Of a stretch of DNA of 64,000 nt, positions 22,088 to 34,389 are shown one piece after another; position 1 is the first letter of the stretch, and every line of letters starts with the position of its first letter. A program made the translations under genes and the position numbers. The notes under the pieces were generated by a model. That model made no database searches. It had not been told where the DNA came from and saw only the letters and a list, made by a program, of their open reading frames with translations. Where the stretch lies: the NCBI RefSeq assembly GCF_015453285.1, contig NZ_JADLZT010000005.1:326806-390805 (forward strand), written 5' to 3'. Source of the DNA: Lysobacter niastensis (lineage in GTDB: Bacteria; Pseudomonadota; Gammaproteobacteria; Xanthomonadales; Xanthomonadaceae).

Positions 22088-22344
22088 GGCGCGGGCTGCG
22101 CAAAAAACTGAAAAAATCCCCGCAAGTTCTTGTTTCTGCGTGGGAATCGGTGTGCCGTGAACGGCCTTCACGTGTTACCATTTCCTGTCCTTTTGATGCC
22201 GCCGCGCGCGGGCTGAAAACAGGCCCGTTGCGGGCGGTTTTCGACCCCGTCCGCGAGGGCGCCGAGGGGCAGTCGCGAGGCCCCTCGCAAGCGCAGCGCA
22301 TGCGCTGACGATTCGATCAGCACGTAAACCAGCACGGAATCTCG
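22088..22344 (+). promoter_or_regulatory. gyrA upstream region with two hairpins
   Basis: The 257 bases before gyrA hold no gene. A compact inverted repeat CGTGAA/TTCACG lies at 22156-22172. A strong hairpin CGAGGGGC/GCCCCTCG lies at 22263-22287 with a 9-base loop and no T-run. Promoter elements cannot be fixed with confidence. The second hairpin probably lies in the gyrA 5' leader. Confidence 0.35.
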
Positions 22345-24975
<2,631 letters not shown>

Positions 24976-24993
24976 CAGGTCGGTTCCCAGCCG

Positions 24994-25028
24994 AAAAACG
25001 CCGCCTCCGGGCGGCGTTTTTTTTTTTT
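24994..25028 (+). terminator. Rho-independent terminator of gyrA
   Basis: ACGCCGCC (24998-25005) and GGCGGCGT (25010-25017) form a perfect 8-bp stem with a TCCG loop, followed by twelve T residues and preceded by a run of A. This is a textbook intrinsic terminator. Confidence 0.95.
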
Positions 25029-25156
25029 GGGATGGAATGGCCGCGGCGGCCTGACCGGCTTAACGGCAGTTCACCGGCCCCGCGGCGGGGACCCGAGCCC
25101 CCCGTTGTGTGATGACGACCCGGTTTTATAGGCTTTGCGCAACCTTGGGAGGTCGC

Positions 25157-28100
25157 ATGAAGCGCAGTGCCCGCAGTACGGATGGATTCGGTCAGGCCCG
25201 CCTGTTGTGCGGGCTTTTCTTTGCCCTGGTGTTCCTCGACATCGCGCTCGTTGGCTGCAAGCGCGACGCCGACGGCCAGTTGCCGGCAACGTCCGGCGAG
25301 GCGATCAAGGCGCAACGCGAAGAGGTGAAAGGCTTCGCATTGCTTTCCGCCTATCCCGATCAGAAGGGCGACGAGCCGCTCGCGATCGCGCTGGAGTTCA
25401 GTCGGCCGCTGGTGGGCACGCAATCGTTCGACGACCTGCTGGCGATCAGCGACAACAAAGGCGCGGCCGTGAAGGGCAGCTGGGTGCTGTCCGACGATGC
25501 CAAGGTGCTGCGCTTCCCGCATGTGGAAGCCGACAAGGACTACGTAGTCGTCCTCAAGAGCGGCCTGACCGCAGCCGACGGCCAGCGCCTGGGACGCGAG
25601 ATCCGCAAGCCGGTGCACACCGGCCCGCTCGAGCCGGTCGTGGGCTTCGCATCGCAGGGCAGCGTGCTGCCGGCGCGCGAGAGCCGCGGCTTGCCGGTGG
25701 TGTCGGTGAACGTGCCGGAAGTCGATGTCGAGTTCCTGCGCATCAAGGACAAGGAGCTGCCGAGGTTCTTCGCCGAATACCAGCGCGGCGGCCGGCGAGG
25801 CAGCTGGGAATTGAGCAGCGAGTACGGCGATAAAACGCCGCTGGCGAAGCTGTCCGAACCGGTCTACGTCAATCGCTTCGTGCTGGGTGGCAAGCCCAAC
25901 GAGCGTGTGGTGACCTACCTGCCGGTGCAGGACATCCGCGAGTTGCAGCAACCGGGCCTGTACTTCGCGGTGATGAAGCGCCCGGGCCAGTTCAAGGATC
26001 AATTCGAGACCGCATTCTTCACCGTCAGCGATCTGGGCCTGCATACGAGGGCTTACAGGGACAAGCTCTTCGTCCACACCGCTTCGCTCGAGAGCGGCTC
26101 GGCCGTCGCCGGCGTCGAGCTGAAAGTGCTCGACGCTCGCGGCGAGGCGGTGATGAAGGGTGAAACCGACCGAAATGGCAATGCATTGCTTGCCTACAAG
26201 CTCGATGCCGCGCATGTGCTGGTGGCCCAGCACGGAAACGACGTGTCGATGCTGCCGTTCAACCAGCCAGCGCTGGACCTGTCGGAGTTCGCCGTCAGTG
26301 GTCGCGAACAGGCCTGGTTCGATGTCTTTGCCTGGTCTGGCCGCGATCTCTATCGTCCCGGTGAAACCGTGCGCCTGTCGGCGCTGCTGCGCGACCAGGA
26401 CGGGCGTCCCGTTGCGGGCAAGGGCAAGGCGCTGCAGCCGCTGTTCCTTCGCTACGTGCAGCCCGATGGCAAGACGTTCCTGGAGACGCGGTTGCAGCCC
26501 GATGCGCAGGGCTATGTCCGCCACAGCCAGGTGATTCCCGGTGATGCTGCGACCGGCCGCTGGCGCGTCGAGTTCCGCACCGATCCCGGTAGCAAGGAAG
26601 CCGTGCAGGGCATGACGCTGCGAATCGAGGAGTTCCTGCCGGAGCGGCTGAAGCTCGATCTCGAGGCACCACCGGTGCTGGCGCCGCGTGAACCGATACG
26701 TCTAGGCGTAGTGGGCGCATACCTGTATGGCGCGCCCGCCGCCGGCAACCGCTTCACCGCCAAGCTTGCCGTCGCGGCCGAGCAGCATCCGCTTGAGCAA
26801 TTGCCGGGCTGGTTCTTCGGCGATCCGACCATGGCCTTGCCGAAGGAAGCCAAGGACGTCGTCGACACCAAGCTCGACGCACAGGGCAAGCTGCAGCAGG
26901 ACATCGCATTGCCTGCCGAGGCCAAGCCTCTGGCACCGATCGCGGCGATCGTGTCCGGCAGCGTCTACGAAAGCGGTGGCCGCAGCGTCAATCGCAGCCT
27001 CAAGCGCGTGCTTTGGCCAGCCGCCGAGTTGGTCGGCGTGCGCCCGTTGTTCGACGACAAGGAAGGCGCCGACGCCAACGCCAGCGCCGGCTTCGAACTG
27101 GGACGTTTCGGCCGCGACGGAAAGCCGCATCCCGGAAAAGCCCTGCGGGTGACGCTGGTGCGTGAGCATCGCGACTACCACTGGAGCTATGACGACGACG
27201 GCGACGGCTGGGACTACGACTTCACGCGCCGGTACGAGGACGTCGAGACTCGCACGGTAGACGCCGGCGCATCGCCGCTTCGCATCGACTTCCCGGTGGA
27301 GTGGGGCGACTACCGGCTGGACGTGTTCGATCCGGCCACGCGCCTGACGATGCGCTATCCGTTCACCGCAGGCTGGAGCTGGGAAGACGAAAACCGCGGC
27401 CTCGACGCACGCCCCGACAAGGTCAAGCTCGCCCTCGACAAGACCACGTATCGCGCAGGCGACACGCTCAAGGTCACGCTGACGCCTCCGCACGCCGGCA
27501 AGGGCCTGCTGATGGTCGAGAGCGATCGTATGCTCTACGTGGAAGGGATCGATGCCAAGGCCGGCAGCACGTTCGAGATCCCGGTGACGAAGGACTGGGA
27601 GCGCCACGACGTCTACGTGACGGCGCTGGTGTTCCGGGGCGGCAGTGCGCCCAGCAGGATCACGCCGGCGCGCGCGGTGGGCGTCGCGCATGTACCGATG
27701 GACCGGCGCGACCGCAAGCTCGCGGTCGGCCTGTCGCTCCCGGAGCAGATGCGTCCCGAGCGCGATCTGCCGGTGACGGTCAGCGCGCCGCAGTTGGCCG
27801 GGCAGAATGCCTTCGTTACCGTGTCCGCGGTCGATGTCGGCATCCTCAACATCACGCGATTCCCTGTGCCGGACGCCGCTGCGCATTTCTTCGCCCAGCG
27901 CCGGCTCGGGGTGGATGCCTACGACATCTACGGCCGCGTGATCGAAAGTTTCGAAGGCGGCATCGCCAAGATCCGCTTCGGTGGCGACATGGCGCTGGCG
28001 GCCTTGCCGCAGGCACGCCGTCCGACCGCGAAAGTGCAGACCGTGGACCTGTTCACCGGCCCGGTGAAGCTCGATGCCCGTGGCATCGCGCGGATCAACC

Positions 28101-30118
28101 TGGCAGTGCCGGATTTCAATGGTTCGCTGCGCGTGTCGGCACTGGTCTATTCGGCTGACCGCTACGGCAGCCAGAGCCGCGAGACCGTGGTGCGCGCACC
28201 GCTGCTGGCCGAGGCGAGCCTGCCGCGCGTGCTGGCGCCCGGCGACCGCAGCAGCGTCACGCTGGATGTGCAGAACTTCACCGGCAAGGCCGGCGAGTTC
28301 AAGGTCCAGGTGAGCGGCGAGGGTCCGTTGTCGCTCGCCGATGGCGCACGGACGGCGAAACTGGCGGTAGAAGGCAAGACCACGTACACGTTCCCGCTGG
28401 TCGCGAAGGAGGGCTATGCGACCGCGGCGGTGCGCGTACGGGTCGACGGCAATGGATACCGCGTGGATCGCCGCTACGAGGTGCCGGTGCGTCCCGCCTG
28501 GCCATCGGTGTTGCGCGCGCGCACGCAGGTGCTGGACCGTCTCGCGCCGGTGACGCTTGCACCGGATCTCGCCGAAGGGTTGATGCCGGATTCGGTCAAC
28601 GCGCGTCTGTCGGTCAGCGCCTTGCCGCCGATCCCGTTTGGCAGCGCACTCCGCGGCGCCGTCGACTACCCCTATGGCTGTGTGGAGCAGACCACCAGCA
28701 AGGGCTTCGCCGCGCTCGAACTCGACGAGGCGACCGCGAAGATGCTCGGCACCACTGGCCTCACGGCAACCGCGCGCCGCAATGTGCTGGAGGGCACCTT
28801 CGGGCGCCTGGCGGCATTGCAGATCGGTTCGGGCCACTACTCGATGTGGGGCGACGGCGACTACGTCAACGCGGTGCTCACGCCTTACGTCGCCGAGTTC
28901 TTGCTGGACGCGCGCGAAGGCGGATTCGCGGTGCCCGAGACGCTTCTGCAGAAGACGCTGAAGGTGCTCAACGAGGATCTGCTCTCCGGTGGCGTGCCGT
29001 TCTTCGGCTACGACCGGCGCGAACACCTGAAGTTCGCCTACCAGGCCTACGCAGGCTATGCACTGGCGCGCGTGAACCGTGCTCCGCTCGGGACGTTGCG
29101 CGCGCTCTACGACAACGAGCGCAAGAACAGCCTGACCGGTCTGCCGCTGGTGCATCTGGGGCTGGCGTTGTCGTTGCAGGGCGACAAGGCGAGAGGCGCC
29201 AAGGCGATCGCCGAAGGCTTCGCGCGCGATCCGTCGGCGCGTCCGATGTACATGGCCGACTATGGCAGCCGTCTGCGCGACGACGCATTGATGATCGCGC
29301 TGCTGCACGAGCACGGCCTGTCCACGCCCGAGTACGACGCCCGCGCCGTGGCGTTGGGCAAGGAGCTGGATGCGAGACGCCGCAGCCCCTGGCTATGGTT
29401 GAGCACGCAGGAGCAGGTGGCACTGGCGCGGCTGGGCAGGGCGCTGATGGCCGACCAGGGCAAGGAGATCTCGGGGCAATGGAAGGTCGGCGACGCCGTA
29501 TCCGCCGCCATGCCTGCGAAGTACATCGGCCGCCAGTTCGATCGGGGCATGCTCGATCGCGGCGTGAGCTTCGCCCCGCAAGGCCAGCCCCCGCTCTATG
29601 CCAGCCTCGAGGTCGCGGGTGTCCCGCGGCGCGCGCCCGAAGCCGACGACTCGGCCATCAAGGTCGTGCGCAAGTACTACACGATGCAGGGCCAGCCATG
29701 GGAGGGCGGCAAGCTGGAGGAGGGCGAGGCGTTGATCGTGCAGGTCGGCATCACCGCCCGCCAGCCGATGCCCGATGCGCTGCTGACCGACCTGCTGCCG
29801 GCCGGGCTGGAGATCGAGAACTTCAATCTCGGCGACGGCAAGCAATGGGCCGGCGTGGTGATCGACGGCATCGAAATCAGCGATCGCGACGAGGCCGCGC
29901 AGGTACGCCACGAGGAGTTCCGCGATGATCGCTACGTCGCCGCGCTCAAGCTCGATACCGGCGACACGGCCCGCGTGTTCTATCTCGTGCGTGCGGTGAC
30001 CCCGGGCACCTACACGGTGCCGCCGCCGCTGGTGGAGGACATGTACCGTCCGGAACTCCGCGGTGTCGGCAGGTCGGTACCGGCTTCGCTGACGGTGACG
30101 CAGCCGGGAAGCAGGTGA
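25157..30118 (+). CDS. yfhM: Bacterial alpha-2-macroglobulin lipoprotein
   Basis: This very large (1653-residue) protein is a bacterial alpha-2-macroglobulin, thought to trap foreign proteases in the periplasm. The N-terminus has a hydrophobic signal with a lipobox LVGC (Cys34), so it is membrane-anchored. Macroglobulin-like beta domains fill the first 1000 residues, with ISLDRPGET-like FAWSGRDLYRPGETVRLSAL. The thioester motif C1175-V-E-Q is intact in YPYGCVEQTTSKGF, so this is the thioester-bearing type. ATG 25157 follows GGAGG by six bases; an upstream frame to 25109 is rejected. The stop overlaps the GTG of pbpC, the known partner gene thought to repair peptidoglycan. The name follows E. 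coli. Confidence 0.92.
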   Translation: MKRSARSTDGFGQARLLCGLFFALVFLDIALVGCKRDADGQLPATSGEAIKAQREEVKGFALLSAYPDQKGDEPLAIALEFSRPLVGTQSFDDLLAISDNKGAAVKGSWVLSDDAKVLRFPHVEADKDYVVVLKSGLTAADGQRLGREIRKPVHTGPLEPVVGFASQGSVLPARESRGLPVVSVNVPEVDVEFLRIKDKELPRFFAEYQRGGRRGSWELSSEYGDKTPLAKLSEPVYVNRFVLGGKPNERVVTYLPVQDIRELQQPGLYFAVMKRPGQFKDQFETAFFTVSDLGLHTRAYRDKLFVHTASLESGSAVAGVELKVLDARGEAVMKGETDRNGNALLAYKLDAAHVLVAQHGNDVSMLPFNQPALDLSEFAVSGREQAWFDVFAWSGRDLYRPGETVRLSALLRDQDGRPVAGKGKALQPLFLRYVQPDGKTFLETRLQPDAQGYVRHSQVIPGDAATGRWRVEFRTDPGSKEAVQGMTLRIEEFLPERLKLDLEAPPVLAPREPIRLGVVGAYLYGAPAAGNRFTAKLAVAAEQHPLEQLPGWFFGDPTMALPKEAKDVVDTKLDAQGKLQQDIALPAEAKPLAPIAAIVSGSVYESGGRSVNRSLKRVLWPAAELVGVRPLFDDKEGADANASAGFELGRFGRDGKPHPGKALRVTLVREHRDYHWSYDDDGDGWDYDFTRRYEDVETRTVDAGASPLRIDFPVEWGDYRLDVFDPATRLTMRYPFTAGWSWEDENRGLDARPDKVKLALDKTTYRAGDTLKVTLTPPHAGKGLLMVESDRMLYVEGIDAKAGSTFEIPVTKDWERHDVYVTALVFRGGSAPSRITPARAVGVAHVPMDRRDRKLAVGLSLPEQMRPERDLPVTVSAPQLAGQNAFVTVSAVDVGILNITRFPVPDAAAHFFAQRRLGVDAYDIYGRVIESFEGGIAKIRFGGDMALAALPQARRPTAKVQTVDLFTGPVKLDARGIARINLAVPDFNGSLRVSALVYSADRYGSQSRETVVRAPLLAEASLPRVLAPGDRSSVTLDVQNFTGKAGEFKVQVSGEGPLSLADGARTAKLAVEGKTTYTFPLVAKEGYATAAVRVRVDGNGYRVDRRYEVPVRPAWPSVLRARTQVLDRLAPVTLAPDLAEGLMPDSVNARLSVSALPPIPFGSALRGAVDYPYGCVEQTTSKGFAALELDEATAKMLGTTGLTATARRNVLEGTFGRLAALQIGSGHYSMWGDGDYVNAVLTPYVAEFLLDAREGGFAVPETLLQKTLKVLNEDLLSGGVPFFGYDRREHLKFAYQAYAGYALARVNRAPLGTLRALYDNERKNSLTGLPLVHLGLALSLQGDKARGAKAIAEGFARDPSARPMYMADYGSRLRDDALMIALLHEHGLSTPEYDARAVALGKELDARRRSPWLWLSTQEQVALARLGRALMADQGKEISGQWKVGDAVSAAMPAKYIGRQFDRGMLDRGVSFAPQGQPPLYASLEVAGVPRRAPEADDSAIKVVRKYYTMQGQPWEGGKLEEGEALIVQVGITARQPMPDALLTDLLPAGLEIENFNLGDGKQWAGVVIDGIEISDRDEAAQVRHEEFRDDRYVAALKLDTGDTARVFYLVRAVTPGTYTVPPPLVEDMYRPELRGVGRSVPASLTVTQPGSR

Positions 30119-32451
30119 AGCGACCACGCCGCCTTGGACTGAAGGCCCTGCTCGCGGCGATGTCGTTCGCGATCGCCGCGATGCTGCTCGATCTCGCGTT
30201 TCCGCTTCCGTTGCCGCACGACCGGGATGGGGGAGCTGTCGTCGTGGCGCGCGACGGCTCGCCTTTGCGCGCATTCGCCGATGGCGATGGCGCCTGGCGC
30301 TATCCCGTGGCGGCCGGCCAGGTATCCCCGCTGTATCTGCAGGCCCTGCTGAACTACGAGGACCGCTGGTTCCGCTGGCACCCGGGCATCAACCCGGTGT
30401 CGCTGCTGCGCGCGGGCGGGCAATGGCTTCGCCACGGCCGCGTCGTGTCGGGCGGCTCGACATTGACGATGCAGGTCGCGCGCATCCTCGATCCGCATGC
30501 GCGCACGCCGTTCGGAAAGGCCAGGCAGTTGCTGCGTGCCCTCCAGTTGGAAGCGCATCTGTCGAAGGACGAGATCCTTGCGCTGTACCTCAATCGCGCG
30601 CCGTTCGGCGGCACCGTCGAGGGCGTGGAAGCCGCCAGTTGGGCCTATCTAGGCAAGCCCGCATCGCGACTGTCGCATGCCGAAGCAGCGCTGTTGGCCG
30701 TGCTGCCGCAGGCGCCGAGCCGATTGCGCCCGGATCGCGAACCCGAACGTGCGCGCGTGGCACGCGACAAGGTGCTCGCGCGCATGGCTTCGCTCGGCGC
30801 TTGGTCCAACTCGGACGTGGCCGAAGCCCGCATCGAACCGGTCGTCGCGCGCTCGCTGCATCCGCCTCGCCATGCACCGCTGCTGGCGCAGCGCCTGCGC
30901 AGCGAGTCGCCTCGTGCAACGCGCGTCGTCAGCACGCTCGACCTCGAACTGCAGCGCACGCTGGAGGAGCGCGTCACGGCCTATTTCTCGCAATTGCCCG
31001 AACGAACGTCGGCGGCGCTGCTGGTCGTCGACAACGCCACGCTGGAAGCGCGCGCCTACGTCGGATCGGTCGACTTCACCGATGCGGCGCGGCTCGGACA
31101 CGTCGACATGGTGCGGGCTTCGCGCTCGCCGGGATCCACGCTGAAGCCGTTCCTCTACGGCCTTGCGCTCGATGACGGACTGATCCACTCCGAAAGCCTG
31201 CTCGTAGACGCGCCGCAGTCGTTCGGCGATTACCGGCCCGGCAATTTCGATTCGGAATTCAACGGTCCCGTCGGCGTGGCCGAGGCGTTGAGGCTTTCGC
31301 TCAATGTGCCGGCCGTCGATCTGTTGGACCGAGTCGGGCCTGCGCGTTTCTCGGCCCGGCTGGCGCACGCTGGAATTCGACTGGAATGGCCGCCGGGGGC
31401 CGGACCGAACCTGGCGATGATTCTCGGTGGAACCGGTGCCCGGCTTGAGGATCTGGTGGGTGCCTATGCCGCGCTCAACCGTGAGGGAATCACCGGGAGA
31501 GTGCGCTACACGACGTCGGCACCGCGCGTCGAGCGGCGGCTGATGTCGCCGGGTGCGGCCTGGATCGTGCGCGAGATGCTGCAGGCCAATCCGCGGCCGG
31601 GAAGCGTCGCTGATGCGTTCGATGCTCGTGGGCCGCGTGTGGCGTGGAAGACCGGGACCAGCTACGGCTTCCGCGACGCATGGGCGCTCGGCACGACGCG
31701 GCGCTACACCGTGGGCGTGTGGGTGGGGCGTCCCGATGGCACGCCGTTGCCGGGCCAGTACGGCGCGGTGACCGCGCTGCCACTGCTGTTCGAGGTGGTC
31801 GACAGCTTGCCGCATGGGCGCGGCGATGACGTGCCACGACCGCCGCCGCCCGGCGTGGCCTTGGCCGACGTGTGCTGGCCGCTGGGGTTGCCGCCCGATC
31901 CGCAGGCGCCGCAGTTGTGCCACAAGCGCAGGGAGGCGTGGACGCTGGACGGTTCGGTGCCGCCCACGTTTGCCGAGCGTGATGCGCGGCTATGGAATGC
32001 CGGGCTGGAGCGCTTCGATGTCGACGCGGACAGCGGCCTGCGCCTGTCGGCGGAATGCGCTCTTCCGCACCGGCGTCGATCCGTGCAGGTTGCGCGCTGG
32101 CCGGCATTGGCCGCGCCGTGGCTCACGGCCGAGCTTCGTGCGGCTTCGCGCCTGCCGGCGTTGTCACCGGACTGCCCGGGCGACGGACGCGACGCGGCTG
32201 CGGAGCTGCGCATCGAAGGACTGGCCGATCGCGCCACGCTGGCCAGCGCCAATGGAAACTCGCTCAACCTGTCCTTGCGCGCCATCGGAACGGAGGCGCG
32301 GGTGCGTTGGCTGCTCGATGGACGCCTCGTTGCCGAAACCGCAGGCGATGCGCGCTTCGCCCACCGTTTCGACGAAGCGGGCGAGCACACGCTGACGGCG
32401 CTTGCCGACAGCGGTGCGTGGTCGCGGTTGCAGTTCCGGGTGCTTCGCTGA
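30115..32451 (+). CDS. pbpC: Penicillin-binding protein 1C
   Basis: PBP1C is a bifunctional class A penicillin-binding protein of 778 residues. After a short cytoplasmic tail and one membrane anchor, the GT51 transglycosylase domain has the catalytic glutamate E82 in NYEDRWFRWHPG and SGGSTLTMQVARIL. The transpeptidase domain has the SxxK motif S341-T-L-K344, an SLN triad and KTGTSYGFRDAWALG. The C-terminal 90 residues match the BiPBP_C region. GTG 30115 overlaps the stop of the alpha-2-macroglobulin gene (GTGA), supporting coupled synthesis of the protease trap and the wall enzyme. Only three bases separate the stop from the convergent peroxiredoxin gene. Confidence 0.95.
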   Translation: MKRPRRLGLKALLAAMSFAIAAMLLDLAFPLPLPHDRDGGAVVVARDGSPLRAFADGDGAWRYPVAAGQVSPLYLQALLNYEDRWFRWHPGINPVSLLRAGGQWLRHGRVVSGGSTLTMQVARILDPHARTPFGKARQLLRALQLEAHLSKDEILALYLNRAPFGGTVEGVEAASWAYLGKPASRLSHAEAALLAVLPQAPSRLRPDREPERARVARDKVLARMASLGAWSNSDVAEARIEPVVARSLHPPRHAPLLAQRLRSESPRATRVVSTLDLELQRTLEERVTAYFSQLPERTSAALLVVDNATLEARAYVGSVDFTDAARLGHVDMVRASRSPGSTLKPFLYGLALDDGLIHSESLLVDAPQSFGDYRPGNFDSEFNGPVGVAEALRLSLNVPAVDLLDRVGPARFSARLAHAGIRLEWPPGAGPNLAMILGGTGARLEDLVGAYAALNREGITGRVRYTTSAPRVERRLMSPGAAWIVREMLQANPRPGSVADAFDARGPRVAWKTGTSYGFRDAWALGTTRRYTVGVWVGRPDGTPLPGQYGAVTALPLLFEVVDSLPHGRGDDVPRPPPPGVALADVCWPLGLPPDPQAPQLCHKRREAWTLDGSVPPTFAERDARLWNAGLERFDVDADSGLRLSAECALPHRRRSVQVARWPALAAPWLTAELRAASRLPALSPDCPGDGRDAAAELRIEGLADRATLASANGNSLNLSLRAIGTEARVRWLLDGRLVAETAGDARFAHRFDEAGEHTLTALADSGAWSRLQFRVLR

Positions 32452-32454
32452 CGC

Positions 32455-32934
32455 TTACGGAAGCTCGGCCAGCATCTGTTCGGCTGACGACACGCGGAAC
32501 TCGCCGGGAGCCTCCACGTTGAGCAGGCGCACGATGCCGTCTTCGGCATAGAGCGCGAAGCGGCGCGAGCGCGTGCCCATGCCGTAGCCGCTGGCATCGA
32601 GTTCCAGCCCCAGTGCGCGCGTGAAATCGGCGTTACCGTCGGCCAGCATCATCAGGCCTTCGGGCACATGCTGGCTCTGGCCCCAGGCCTGCATCACGAA
32701 AGGATCGTTCACGGCCATGCACGCGACATCGACGCCCTTGCGGCGAAATTCCTCGAAGTGCTGCACGTAGCCGGGTAGGTGCTTTTCAGAGCAGGTCGGG
32801 GTGAAAGCGCCGGGCACGGCGAACAGAACGACCTTGCGGCCATCGAACAGGGCGTTGGTGTCGACGCTTTCGACACCGTCGCGGATGCGTTGAAGCACGA
32901 CTTCGGGAAGGGAGTCGCCTACCTGGATGCTCAT
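32455..32934 (-). CDS. Prx5-type peroxiredoxin
   Basis: The 159-residue protein is a thiol peroxidase that reduces hydrogen peroxide and organic hydroperoxides. The peroxidatic cysteine is C48 in the motif PGAFTPTC, preceded by the conserved Thr and Pro. A second cysteine (C72, in VACMAV) is in the position found in some Prx5 proteins. Length and the pattern SEKHLPGYVQHF fit the Prx5/hybrid-lacking-glutaredoxin group. No signal peptide is seen, so it is cytoplasmic. It converges with pbpC. The reductant (glutathione/glutaredoxin or thioredoxin) cannot be told from sequence alone. Confidence 0.9.
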   Translation of the reverse strand: MSIQVGDSLPEVVLQRIRDGVESVDTNALFDGRKVVLFAVPGAFTPTCSEKHLPGYVQHFEEFRRKGVDVACMAVNDPFVMQAWGQSQHVPEGLMMLADGNADFTRALGLELDASGYGMGTRSRRFALYAEDGIVRLLNVEAPGEFRVSSAEQMLAELP

Positions 32935-33082
32935 GGGAATCTCCTGAGGGATGCGGACAGTCTAGGCGTCCGGACGTTAACCCGGACGTCACGACTTGAA
33001 ATCGGCGCGGTGGCTGCCATTGTGGGCGGGGAGTGCGTCCTGCGTTCCTTCGATCATGCAGGACAGGCCAGAGGAGCCGTCG

Positions 33083-33946
33083 ATGCAGTTCAAGGATTAC
33101 TACCAGACACTGGGCGTCGAGCCCAACGCGGGCGAGGCCGAGATCAAGACGGCGTACCGCCGCTTGGCGCGCAAGTACCACCCCGACGTCAGCAAAGAAG
33201 CCGGCGCGGAGGACAAGTTCAAGGCCGTCAATGAGGCCTATGAGGCATTGCGCGACCCGGAGAAGCGCGCGGCCTACGACCAGCTGCGCGCGCGCGGTTA
33301 TCGTCCCGGCGATGAAGTGCAGCCGCCTCCGGGCGGTTTCGGCGGTGGTTTTGGTGGCGTGGATTTCGAGGAAATCTTCGCCGGTGGCGGCGCAGGCGGC
33401 GGCTTCAGCGACTTCTTCGAGAGCCTGTTCGGACGCCAGCGCGGACCGGCACCGCGAGGTGACACGCGCGCGAAGCTCGCGGTATCGCTGGAAGTGGTGC
33501 ACGACGGCGGCAGCGTACGCATCTCGATCAACAACAAGACCCTCGATGTGCGAGTGCCCAAGGGGATTCGCCCGGGGCAGAAGATCCGGCTGGCGGGGCA
33601 GGGTCCGCACGGCGACCTGCTGCTGGAAATCGAGTACGCCGCGCACCCGCAGTTCGAGGTCGACGGCCGCAACGTCATCCATGTGCTGCCGCTGGCGCCA
33701 TGGGAGGCTGCGCTCGGCGCGACGATCAGCGTGCCCACGCTGGGCGGGGCAGTCGAGCTGAAGATCCCGGCCAATTCCGAAGCCGGACGCAAGCTGCGCC
33801 TGCGCGGCCGTGGCCTGCCGGGCAATCCGCCGGGAGACCAGATCGTCGAACTGGAGGTGCTGGCTCCGCGCGCCCACACCGATGAGCAGCGGGCGGCCTA
33901 CGAAACGATGCGGGAAGCGTTCGGCGACGACTGGCGCCGCGCCTGA
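33083..33946 (+). CDS. cbpA: DnaJ-like co-chaperone CbpA
   Basis: This 287-residue protein is an Hsp40 of the CbpA type, a co-chaperone for DnaK. The N-terminal J domain has YYQTLGVEPNAGEAEIKTAY and the essential HPD in YHPDVSK. A Gly/Phe-rich stretch follows (residues about 75-120), then two C-terminal beta domains with VPKGIRPGQKIRLAGQG and PGNPPGDQIVELEV. There is no cysteine-rich zinc region, which separates it from DnaJ. ATG 33083 is preceded by a GGAG site; the longer frame starting at 32996 is not supported. E. coli cbpA is followed by cbpM, which is absent here. Confidence 0.92.
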   Translation: MQFKDYYQTLGVEPNAGEAEIKTAYRRLARKYHPDVSKEAGAEDKFKAVNEAYEALRDPEKRAAYDQLRARGYRPGDEVQPPPGGFGGGFGGVDFEEIFAGGGAGGGFSDFFESLFGRQRGPAPRGDTRAKLAVSLEVVHDGGSVRISINNKTLDVRVPKGIRPGQKIRLAGQGPHGDLLLEIEYAAHPQFEVDGRNVIHVLPLAPWEAALGATISVPTLGGAVELKIPANSEAGRKLRLRGRGLPGNPPGDQIVELEVLAPRAHTDEQRAAYETMREAFGDDWRRA

Positions 33947-33953
33947 GCTTGGC

Positions 33954-34319
33954 TCAGGCCGGCAGCAGCTGGCGGATGATGTCGGCCAGGTCGCCTTCGC
34001 TGAAAGGCTTGGTCAGGTAGGCCTTCGCGCCCTGGCGCATGCCCCAGACACGGTCGGTGTCCTGGTCCTTGGTGGTGACCAGGACGATCGGGATCTTGCT
34101 CGTGGCCGGATCGCGGGTGATCGAGCGGGTGGCCTGGAACCCGTTGAGGTTCGGCATCACCACGTCCATCAGGATCAGGTCGGGAAGCTCGCGCTTGGCC
34201 GCCTCGACACCGGCGGCGCCATCCTCGGCGGTAACGGCTTCATGACCGAGCTTCTCGACAATGCGGCGAATGCCCATCAACTGCGACGGCGAATCGTCGA
34301 CGATCAGAATGCGCGCCAT
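33954..34319 (-). CDS. pilH: PilH-like single-domain response regulator
   Basis: The 121-residue protein is a stand-alone receiver domain. Asp8/Asp9, phosphorylation site D52 in LILMDVVMPNLNGFQATR, Thr82/Thr83 and K104 in YLTKPFSEGD are all present. The sequence closely follows the PilH type, including VTTKDQDTDRVWGMRQGAKAYLTKPF, known from the Chp twitching-motility pathway. No pilGIJ or histidine kinase gene is adjacent, so the partner kinase must lie elsewhere and the name is by similarity only. ATG 34319 has a GGGGGA site. The gene converges with cbpA with seven bases between stops. Confidence 0.75.
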   Translation of the reverse strand: MARILIVDDSPSQLMGIRRIVEKLGHEAVTAEDGAAGVEAAKRELPDLILMDVVMPNLNGFQATRSITRDPATSKIPIVLVTTKDQDTDRVWGMRQGAKAYLTKPFSEGDLADIIRQLLPA

Positions 34320-34389
34320 GTGGTTCCCCCGGGAGACTGCATCGATTGTAGCGAGGCGAAACCAGCCCGCATAGACGGGCCGATCGCGC

